Assembly (NCBI GenBank): GCA_023390705.1
Contig: JAEWCI010000571.1
Span: 1-12,591 of the forward strand
Source of the DNA: Pseudomonadota bacterium
GTDB lineage: Bacteria > Pseudomonadota > Alphaproteobacteria > Acetobacterales > Acetobacteraceae
Direction: 5' to 3'
DNA length: 12,591 nucleotides
Part shown: piece after piece, positions 6,425 through 12,067 of the stretch
How positions within the stretch are numbered: position 1 is the stretch's first letter
Layout of the letters: every line of letters starts with the position of its first letter
Position numbers and translations under genes: made by a program
The notes under the pieces: model-generated
What the model was told of the DNA's origin: nothing
Databases searched by the model: none
What the model saw: the letters and a program-made list of their open reading frames with translations, nothing else

Positions 6425-6449
6425 GGCCGGCGCCACCGCAGCGCCGGCC
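6425..6449 (+). promoter_or_regulatory. Perfect 9-bp hairpin directly upstream of the receptor ribosome site
   Basis: GGCCGGCGC (6425-6433) and GCGCCGGCC (6441-6449) form a perfect all-GC stem with a 7-base loop. It ends four bases before the GGGGAG ribosome site (6454-6459) of the receptor starting at 6469. It may end transcription arriving from the dehydrogenase, protect the downstream mRNA end, or modulate initiation of the receptor. No T-run follows, so a classical terminator is less likely. Confidence 0.5.
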
Positions 6450-6468
6450 CCATGGGGAGATGTCCGCC

Positions 6469-7443
6469 ATGCACCGCCGCCAATTGCTCGGCGCCGCCAC
6501 GCTGCCCTTCCTGCCCGGCATCGCCCGCGCCCAGGCCGAATGGCCGAGCCAGCCGGTGCGCATGGTGATCCCCTTCGCCGCCGGGGGCGCGACCGATCTC
6601 GGCGCCCGGCTGCTTTCCGACGAGCTCTCGAAGATCCTGCCGCAGCCGGTGGTGCCGGAAAACCGCACCGGCGCGGCGGCGCTGGTCGGCGCCCAGGTGG
6701 TGGCGCAGGCGCCGAAGGATGGGCATTCCCTGCTCTATGCCGCGCATGCCCATATCCTGCTGCGCGCGCTCTACCCGCGCAGCGGCGTGGACCCCATCAC
6801 CAGCTTCGCGCCGATTTCGGTGGTGGCGGTGGTGCCGCTGGTGGTGCTGGTCAACAAGGACCTGCCGGTGCGCAACCTGCGGGAGTTCCTGGACCTGCTG
6901 CGCGCCAACCCGGGGAAATACGATTACGGCTCCTCCGGCATCGGCGGCACCATCCAATTGGCCAGCGAGCTGATGCTGAAGCGCGCCGGCGGGCTGCGCA
7001 TGAACCATATTCCCTATCGCGGCTCCGGCCAGGGCATGCCGGACCTGCTGGCCGGGCGCATCACCATGTTCCTGGAACCCAGCGCCACCGCCCTGCCGCT
7101 GATCCAGCGCGGCGATGTGCGGGGGCTGGCCATCACCTCCACCCGGCGCAGCCCGCTGGCGCCGGAGATCCCGACCCTGGCGGAACAGGGAGTGCAGGAG
7201 GCGGAGTCCACCACCTGGCATGTTGTGCTGACCACGGCCGGCACGCCCATGCCGACGCAACGGAGCATTGCCGCGGCCATCAACCGCGTGGTGACGCAGC
7301 CGCAGTACCGCCGGAAGCTGATTGAGTGGGGCGCCGAGCCGCAGGGCGAAACCACGCCCGAAACCGCGCTCGCCTTCCTCAATGCCGAGATGGCGAAATG
7401 GGAGCCGGTGATCCGCGAGGCCGGCATCCAGCCGGCCGGCTGA
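6469..7443 (+). CDS. Bug/TctC-family tripartite tricarboxylate transporter receptor (complete)
   Basis: A 324-residue periplasmic solute-binding protein. An arginine-pair signal sequence, MHRRQLLGAA, leads to a likely cleavage after AQA at residue 23; the RRxLL form could use the Tat route. The ligand-loop signatures follow: PFAAGGATD at 35-43, with D43 expected to contact a ligand carboxylate or amide, and ENRTGAA at 64-70. Further family marks are APKDGHSLL at 81-89, IPYRGSG at 181-187 and EIPTLAEQG at 213-221. Of two ATGs (6460 and 6469) I prefer 6469, because GGGGAG at 6454-6459 abuts the first but has a 9-base spacing to the second. A sister receptor starts 32 bp downstream. The family is certain; the ligand is unknown. 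No membrane subunits are encoded nearby. Confidence 0.94.
   Translation: MHRRQLLGAATLPFLPGIARAQAEWPSQPVRMVIPFAAGGATDLGARLLSDELSKILPQPVVPENRTGAAALVGAQVVAQAPKDGHSLLYAAHAHILLRALYPRSGVDPITSFAPISVVAVVPLVVLVNKDLPVRNLREFLDLLRANPGKYDYGSSGIGGTIQLASELMLKRAGGLRMNHIPYRGSGQGMPDLLAGRITMFLEPSATALPLIQRGDVRGLAITSTRRSPLAPEIPTLAEQGVQEAESTTWHVVLTTAGTPMPTQRSIAAAINRVVTQPQYRRKLIEWGAEPQGETTPETALAFLNAEMAKWEPVIREAGIQPAG
7419..7437 (+). other. 7-bp hairpin at the 3' end of the first receptor gene
   Basis: GGCCGGC (7419-7425) and GCCGGCC (7431-7437) pair around ATCCA, just before the TGA at 7441-7443. It lies in the coding end and near the start of the next receptor gene. It could stabilise the upstream message, or may simply reflect codon choice. 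Confidence 0.3.
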
Positions 7444-7475
7444 GTACCGGCGGCAAGGGCAAGGGAGGAAACGTC

Positions 7476-8441
7476 ATGCTTCGTCGCAGCCTGTTCGCCG
7501 CACCGGCGCTGCTGGCGCTCCCGGCCCTCGCCCAGGGAGGCTGGTCGCCGGACCGGCCGATCCGCGTCATCTACCCCTATCCACCGGGCGGCGGCGGCGA
7601 CATCGTCGGCCGCCTGGTGACGGAGCGGATGCGCGAGGATCTCGGCCAGCCCATCCTGTTCGAGAACCGCCCCGGCGCCGCCGGGCTGGTCGGCGCGGAA
7701 CTCGCGGCACGGGCGCCGAAGGATGGCTACACCGTGCTGCTGACTGCGGCGGCCCTGGCCATCGCGCCCGCCGTCTATCGGCGCATGAGCTTCGACCCGC
7801 TGCGCGACCTGACCGCCCTGGTGCTGCTGACCACCCTGCCGCTGCTGATCGTCACCCGGCCCAATGGCCCGCTGCGCGACTTCGCCGGGCTGCTGGCGGC
7901 GGCGCGGGCGGAGCCGGACCGCATCACCTACGCCACCTTCGGCATCGGCTCCCCGCCGCATCTCGTCGGGGAACGCCTGTTGCAGGAAACCGGCACGCGC
8001 ATGACGCATGTGCCCTATACCGGGGGCTCGGTGGCGCTGCCCGCCATCCTCTCAGGCGATGTCAGCATCGGCATCCTGGATGGGATGTCCATGCTGGCGC
8101 ATGTCAGGGAGGGGCGGCTCCGTGCCCTGGCGGTCTCGGCGGAGCGCCGCATGCCGCAGTTGCCGGATGTGCCGACCCTGGCGGAGTTGGGGGTTCCGGT
8201 CACCCAGGGCACCTGGCACGGCACCTTCGTGCCGGCCGGCACGCCGGAGGCGGCGGTACAGCGCCTGCACGCCGCCTTCGTCCGCGCGGTGAACGAGCCG
8301 GCGGTGCGCGACCGCATCCTGACCGGCGGCGCCGTGCCGGTGGACCCGCCGCTTTCGCCCGCCGAATGGGGCAGGCGCTTCGCGGGTGAGGTGGAAACCT
8401 GGCGCGCCGTGGCGCAGCGGGCGAATGTGGTGGTGGAGTAG
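7476..8441 (+). CDS. Bug/TctC-family tripartite tricarboxylate transporter receptor (complete, second of tandem pair)
   Basis: A 321-residue periplasmic binding protein. The signal peptide MLRRSLFAAPALLALPALA has a probable cut after residue 19. The binding loops are PYPPGGGGD at 34-42 with D42, and ENRPGAAG at 63-70; APKDGYTVL (80-88), VPYTGGS (179-185) and DVPTLAELG (221-229) complete the family pattern. The glycine-rich first loop and the second loop differ from the upstream receptor (PFAAGGATD, ENRTGAA), so the two are diverged paralogues with likely different ligands and not a recent duplication. GGGAGGAAACGTC precedes the ATG at 7476, a near copy of the start block used by three other genes. 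The 32-bp gap argues for co-transcription with the first receptor. The gene converges on a monooxygenase gene across a palindromic element. Confidence 0.94.
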   Translation: MLRRSLFAAPALLALPALAQGGWSPDRPIRVIYPYPPGGGGDIVGRLVTERMREDLGQPILFENRPGAAGLVGAELAARAPKDGYTVLLTAAALAIAPAVYRRMSFDPLRDLTALVLLTTLPLLIVTRPNGPLRDFAGLLAAARAEPDRITYATFGIGSPPHLVGERLLQETGTRMTHVPYTGGSVALPAILSGDVSIGILDGMSMLAHVREGRLRALAVSAERRMPQLPDVPTLAELGVPVTQGTWHGTFVPAGTPEAAVQRLHAAFVRAVNEPAVRDRILTGGAVPVDPPLSPAEWGRRFAGEVETWRAVAQRANVVVE

Positions 8442-8462
8442 CAAGGCGACGACGGAGATGCG

Positions 8463-8511
8463 CGCGTCACCCCCGGGTCGAGCCCGGGGGCAGGCGCCTG
8501 CGTATGACGCG
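8463..8511. repeat. Nested palindromic element (three-arm fold) between convergent genes
   Basis: Outer arms CGCGTCA (8463-8469) and TGACGCG (8505-8511) enclose two independent elements. One is an 8-bp stem CCCCCGGG/CCCGGGGG (8470-8477 and 8483-8490) with loop TCGAG; the other is a perfect 12-base palindrome, GCAGGCGCCTGC (8490-8501). The whole folds as a compact three-way junction filling most of the 84-bp gap between two converging genes. It resembles short dispersed intergenic palindromes of alphaproteobacteria and could serve as a bidirectional terminator. Only one copy exists in this window, so its dispersed nature is an inference. Confidence 0.65.
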
Positions 8512-8525
8512 ATGCGGGCGCCCCG

Positions 8526-9611
8526 CTACGCGGCCAGCATCCGCCCCTGGTTGCGCTCCGCCAGCAGCGGCCGCACCCAGCGGGCGAAGCGCGTTGCCTC
8601 CTCATCGTGCAGATAGCCGGAGAGGCAGAAGGACCGGCAGCCGAGGTCGATGAATTGCTGCAGGGTCTCGGCGCATTGCTGCGGGTTGCCGACCACCACG
8701 ATGCCGGCGCCCGGCCGCACCCGCGTCACCCCGGTCCAGAGATGCGGTCCGATCAGATCGCCATGCTCCCGTGCCAATTGCTGCACGCGCTGATTGGCGA
8801 CGGAAGCGGCGTAATGGGTACGGATGAAGCGTGTCTGCGCTTCGGTCACGTCGCGGACCAACTCATGCGCCGCGTCCCAGGCCTCGGCCTCGGTCTCGCG
8901 GCAGAGGATCTGCAGCCGCATGCCGAAGCCGATCTCCTCCGCCCGGCCATGGCGTGCCGCCAGGCCGCGGATGGCCGCCATGTTCCCGGCGATGCGCTCC
9001 GGCGTGTCGCCCCAGAACAGGTGGATGTCGGAATGCTTCGCCGAGAGTTCCCAGGCTTCGGCGGAGCCGCCGCCGAGATAGAAGCGCGGATGCGGCTGCT
9101 GCAAGGGCTGCGGCGAGATGCGCGCGCCCTTCAGGGTATGGAAGCGGCCGTCGAAATCCACCGGGCCCCTGCTGGTCCACAGCGCCTTCATGATGGAGAC
9201 ATCCTCCTCCATCAGGGCGTAGCGGTCCTCCTTGGCCAGGGTGATGCCCTCGGCCAGCGCCTCGGCCTCGCTCTGCCCGGCGATGAGGTTCACCGCCAGG
9301 CGGCCGCCGGAAAGCTGGTCGAAGGTGGCGCCCATCTTGGCCAGTTGCACGGGGCTGATGTAGCCGGGGCGGGCGGCGACCAGCGCCTTGATGCGTTTGG
9401 TCTTGGCCACCGCCATGGCGCCGCTGATCCAGGCTTCCCAGCAGGTGGCGGCGACGGGGATGAGGAAATACTCGAAGCCCGCGGCCTCGGCCGCCATCAC
9501 CACGCGGTCGAACAACTCGGCCGAGGGCGGGATGGATTTGCTGCGGTCGCCATAGCAGGTGGTGTCGCCGGAGGTCGGCAGGAACCAGCCGAATTCGAGC
9601 GGTGCTTGCAT
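8526..9611 (-). CDS. Flavin-dependent luciferase-like monooxygenase, SsuD (alkanesulfonate monooxygenase)-related
   Basis: A 361-residue TIM-barrel enzyme of the bacterial luciferase family, aligning along its length with E. coli SsuD, which uses FMNH2 and oxygen to release sulfite from alkanesulfonates. Matching features are FGWFLPTSGD at 7-16, C57 (SsuD Cys54), the LVAARPG strand at 77-83, FWGDTPE at 199-205, R232 (Arg226), R299 in VRPGAG (Arg297) and Y343 in LSGYLH (Tyr331). SsuD His228 is replaced by Q234 (MRLQ instead of IRLH), so the substrate or chemistry may differ. No flavin reductase or ssu transporter gene is near. The ATG at 9609-9611 has AGAGGGA upstream and matches the family start; the longer open frame to 9950 overlaps epmB and is rejected. 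Alternatives are a sulfone, nitrilotriacetate-like or other FMNH2 monooxygenase. Confidence 0.9.
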   Translation of the reverse strand: MQAPLEFGWFLPTSGDTTCYGDRSKSIPPSAELFDRVVMAAEAAGFEYFLIPVAATCWEAWISGAMAVAKTKRIKALVAARPGYISPVQLAKMGATFDQLSGGRLAVNLIAGQSEAEALAEGITLAKEDRYALMEEDVSIMKALWTSRGPVDFDGRFHTLKGARISPQPLQQPHPRFYLGGGSAEAWELSAKHSDIHLFWGDTPERIAGNMAAIRGLAARHGRAEEIGFGMRLQILCRETEAEAWDAAHELVRDVTEAQTRFIRTHYAASVANQRVQQLAREHGDLIGPHLWTGVTRVRPGAGIVVVGNPQQCAETLQQFIDLGCRSFCLSGYLHDEEATRFARWVRPLLAERNQGRMLAA

Positions 9612-9771
9612 GGCGGCATTCCCTCTGCGTTGCGTTTTGGGCGCAGGGTAGAGCAGTTTCAAGCCGGCTGGAATCAGCCGACGCCTCGGAAAGCGCGACA
9701 GGACGACAGGCCAGGGCGGTTGCCGTGAGTGCAGGCGAACGGAAGCCGCTCTGGCGCGGACGGTGACCCCG
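9612..9771. promoter_or_regulatory. 160-bp gap holding the monooxygenase promoter; inverted repeat at 9666-9681
   Basis: This is the longest non-coding stretch in the window. It must contain the minus-strand promoter of the monooxygenase gene and the 3' end of epmB. CGGCTG (9666-9671) and CAGCCG (9676-9681) form a 6-bp inverted repeat, 55 bp upstream of the monooxygenase ATG, a plausible operator position. On the minus strand a TTGAAA lies around 9657-9662, next to this repeat, as a possible -35, but the -10 is poor. Confidence 0.35.
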
Positions 9772-10833
9772 TCAGTCCTCCCGGTGCCGATGGCTGCCGC
9801 CGAGCGGCGCCGCCACCTCCCAGCCTTCCGCCGTCTCCTGCGCGAATTCCGGCCCCAGCGGGGCCTTGCCGCCACCGCCCGGAACATCCAGCACATAGGT
9901 CGGCCAGGCCAGGCCGGTGACGCGGCCGCGCAGCGCGCGGAGCAGGGCACGGCCCTCGGCGATCGGCACCTCGAAGCGGGCGGTGCCGGGCGCGCGGTCC
10001 AACTGGTGCAGGTAGTAGGGCTTCACCCGCGCCGCCAGCATGGCGCGGAACAGCGCCTCCAGCGCCTCGGCGCTGTCGTTCACGCCGCGCAGCAGCACGC
10101 TCTGGCCGAGCAGCGGGACACCGGCGGCGGCAAGCCGGCGCAGCGCCACGCGCGCCTCGGGCGAGAATTCCCGCGCATGGTTGGCATGGACGCAGAGGAA
10201 GACCGCCTTGTCGCTTTCCAGCGCCTGCGCCAGCGCCGGCGTGATTCGCGCCGGGTCGGCCACCGGTACCCGGCTGTGCAGGCGGATGATCTCGATATGC
10301 GGCAGCGCCGAGAGCGCGCCGATGATGCGCGCCAGCCGGCGTGGCGAGAGCATCAGCGGGTCGCCGCCGGTCAGGATGGCCTCCCGAACCTGGGGCGTGC
10401 GGGCGAACCAGGTGAGGGCCGCCTCCAGCTCGGCTTCCGTCAGCAGCCCGCCATCGGGGCCGACGAATTCACGCCGGAAGCAGAAGCGGCAATAGACCGG
10501 GCAGGCCAGCAGGGGCTTCAACAGGGCGCGGTCCGGGTAGCGGTGGACCACCCCCTTCACCGGGGTGAAGGGCGCATCGGCGGTGGGGTCGGCCAGTTCC
10601 CGCGGGGTGGTCAGCAATTCGGCCGGGTCGGGGATGTATTGCCGGGCGATGGGGTCGGCCGGGTCGGCGGGGTCCATCAGGTGCCGCACCGCGGGCGTCA
10701 CCGCCATGGCGTAGCGTTCCGCCACCGCTTCCAGCCCCGGCCGCGCTTCCTCCGGCACCAGGCCGGCGGCGATCAGCGTGGCGGGGGAGCGCAGGGTGCG
10801 GTCGGGAAGGGCAGGGGGGGCGCCGTCGGGCAT
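9772..10833 (-). CDS. epmB: EF-P beta-lysylation protein EpmB (radical SAM lysine 2,3-aminomutase)
   Basis: A 353-residue radical SAM/PLP enzyme that converts L-alpha-lysine to (R)-beta-lysine, the donor for EF-P modification. The [4Fe-4S] motif CPVYCRFC puts C111, C115 and C118 on the cluster. LTGGDPL (144-150) is the SAM-binding glycine motif, D269 (HQLD) and D316 (VLDVPGG) match the lysine-binding aspartates of KamA, and K323 in GGGGK is the PLP lysine. The length is near E. coli EpmB (342) and well below catabolic KamA (about 416), and the gene is divergent from epmA, so I prefer EpmB. The start MPDGAPP at 10831-10833 is inferred from family length; no clear ribosome site precedes it. The open frame extends to 10980 but that extension overlaps epmA. 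DPADPADP (54-61) is encoded by a 9-base tandem repeat. Confidence 0.92.
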   Translation of the reverse strand: MPDGAPPALPDRTLRSPATLIAAGLVPEEARPGLEAVAERYAMAVTPAVRHLMDPADPADPIARQYIPDPAELLTTPRELADPTADAPFTPVKGVVHRYPDRALLKPLLACPVYCRFCFRREFVGPDGGLLTEAELEAALTWFARTPQVREAILTGGDPLMLSPRRLARIIGALSALPHIEIIRLHSRVPVADPARITPALAQALESDKAVFLCVHANHAREFSPEARVALRRLAAAGVPLLGQSVLLRGVNDSAEALEALFRAMLAARVKPYYLHQLDRAPGTARFEVPIAEGRALLRALRGRVTGLAWPTYVLDVPGGGGKAPLGPEFAQETAEGWEVAAPLGGSHRHRED

Positions 10834-10870
10834 GGTCCGCCGCAGGTAGAGGCTGTAAGCCCACCCTGCA
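10834..10870. promoter_or_regulatory. 37-bp epmB/epmA divergent spacer lacking evident ribosome sites
   Basis: Only 37 bases separate the two proposed starts. Neither side shows a GGAGG-like site: the epmA side reads GCCCACCCTGCA before its ATG, and the epmB side reads CTGCGGCGGACC. Promoters must therefore overlap each other or the opposite gene's first codons, and leaderless messages are possible. Confidence 0.5.
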
Positions 10871-11968
10871 ATGCCGGACCCGCGCCCGTCCCCCCTTTGG
10901 CACCCCGAAAGCCTCGCCGCGCGCCTGCCTTTCCTGCGCCGTCGCACCGAACTGACCGCGGCCACCCGCGGCTTCTTCACGGGCCGAGGCTATACCGAGG
11001 TGGAGACCCCCTGCCTGGTGCCGGTGCCGGGGATGGAGGTGCATCTGCGCGCCTTCCGCAGCGAATTCATCCCGCATCTCGGTGCGGGGGAGGCGCGCAT
11101 CCTCTGGCTGCGGACCTCGCCGGAACTGGCGCTGAAGCGGCTGCTCGTGGCCGGCGCCGGGCCGGTCTTCGAACTGGCCCGGGTCTGGCGCAATGGCGAG
11201 GCCAGCCCGCGCCACGCCCCGGAATTCACCATGCTGGAATGGTACCGCCCCGGCATGGGACTGGCCGGCATGATGGACGAGACGGAAGACTTCGTGCGTG
11301 CCGTCTGCCCGCCTGAGGTGGCGCATAACGGCGTGGCAACGGACCTGACCCGGCCCTTCCGCCGCCTGACCATGGCCGAAGCCTTCGCCGAATACTGTCA
11401 GGGCCTCGACATCCTGGCCACCGTCACGCCCGAAGGGCAGGGCGATGCCGCCACGCTGGCCGAGGCCGCCGCCCGCATCGGCAGCCCGGCGCGGGAAGGG
11501 GAGGGCTGGGAGGATCTGTTCTTCCGCTTGCTGCTGGAACGCATCGAGCCGCGCATCGGCCGGGAAACCGCGACCTTCCTGACCCATTGGCCGGCGCCGC
11601 AGGCGGCGCTGGCCCGGCGCGATCCGGCTGACCCGCGTGCCGCGCTGCGCTTCGAACTGTTCGCCGGCGGCATCGAACTGGCCAACGCCTTCGATGAGTT
11701 GACCGACGCCGCCGAGCAGCGTGCCCGCTTCGCCCAGGACGTGGCGGAGCGCCGCCGGCTGTACGGCGATGAGGGCTGGGAGGTGGACGAGGATTTCCTT
11801 GCCGCGCTGGAACATGGCATGCCCGCCGGCAGCGGCATCGCGCTGGGCTTCGACCGGCTGGCCATGCTGGCGAGCGGCGCCCGGAACATCAGCGATGTGC
11901 TCTGGCTGCCCATGGCGATCGGGGAGGCGCCGCCGTGGGATGGGCCGGCCAGGTCGGGCCCAGGGTAG
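10871..11968 (+). CDS. epmA: EF-P--(R)-beta-lysine ligase EpmA (PoxA/GenX/YjeA; truncated class II lysyl-tRNA synthetase paralogue)
   Basis: A 365-residue cytoplasmic ligase that activates (R)-beta-lysine with ATP and joins it to a conserved lysine of elongation factor P, which relieves polyproline stalling. It is a class II synthetase catalytic core with no N-terminal anticodon-binding OB domain. Motif 2 is FELARVWRNGE (100-110) followed by HAPEFTMLEWYR (115-126). FAGGIELANAFDEL (254-267) supplies amino-acid contacts, and motif 3 GSGIALGFDRL (330-340) carries R339. The RRRTEL segment at 23-28 matches the family's first helix. The length is a little above E. coli EpmA (325), with an extra proline- and glycine-rich tail. 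No ribosome site is visible before the ATG at 10871. The divergent epmB supplies the substrate. The efp gene itself is not in the window. Confidence 0.94.
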   Translation: MPDPRPSPLWHPESLAARLPFLRRRTELTAATRGFFTGRGYTEVETPCLVPVPGMEVHLRAFRSEFIPHLGAGEARILWLRTSPELALKRLLVAGAGPVFELARVWRNGEASPRHAPEFTMLEWYRPGMGLAGMMDETEDFVRAVCPPEVAHNGVATDLTRPFRRLTMAEAFAEYCQGLDILATVTPEGQGDAATLAEAAARIGSPAREGEGWEDLFFRLLLERIEPRIGRETATFLTHWPAPQAALARRDPADPRAALRFELFAGGIELANAFDELTDAAEQRARFAQDVAERRRLYGDEGWEVDEDFLAALEHGMPAGSGIALGFDRLAMLASGARNISDVLWLPMAIGEAPPWDGPARSGPG

Positions 11969-12041
11969 GGCGGGTCTCCGGCGGGGCGGCTGGACACCCG
12001 CTGACGCGCCAAGGCGGACGGCGCGCGAGGTATCGGCCCTG

Positions 12042-12065
12042 AGCGGGCGGTGCAGCCCGCCCGCT
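12042..12065. terminator. 9-bp hairpin between convergent epmA and Bug receptor
   Basis: AGCGGGCGG (12042-12050) and CCGCCCGCT (12057-12065) form a perfect stem with a 6-base loop, two bases from the stop codon of the minus-strand receptor and 73 bases after the epmA stop. No T-tract follows on either strand. It probably acts as a bidirectional terminator or 3'-end stabiliser for the convergent transcripts. Confidence 0.55.
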
Positions 12066-12067
12066 GG

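Noticed and set aside
5748..7325. 525-codon plus-strand open frame crossing the dehydrogenase/receptor gap
   Set aside because: It runs out of frame through two well-supported genes and gives low-complexity Gly/Ala/Arg/Pro protein. An ATG at 6420 in the same frame is likewise not a credible small gene.
9612..9950. N-terminal extension of the monooxygenase into epmB
   Set aside because: It is arginine-rich and antiparallel-overlaps nothing functional; SsuD-type proteins start at MQAPLEFGWF, which has its own ribosome site.
10652..10675. 9-base tandem repeat (GGGTCGGCC, GGGTCGGCG, GGGTCC) considered as a repeat locus
   Set aside because: It lies inside epmB and simply encodes DPADPADP in a family-typical DP-rich segment; under three units.
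9772..10833. Reading the aminomutase as catabolic KamA for lysine fermentation
   Set aside because: Length is EpmB-like, no kamDE or other lysine-fermentation genes are present, and the divergent neighbour is epmA.
10834..10980. 49-residue N-terminal extension of EpmB
   Set aside because: It would overlap the first codons of epmA and is basic, low-complexity sequence not expected in EpmB; the family length fits the start at 10833.
10469..11815. 448-codon minus-strand open frame opposite epmA
   Set aside because: It is the shadow of epmA; class II synthetase motifs are clear on the plus strand. Only its far end overlaps the real epmB region, and in another frame.
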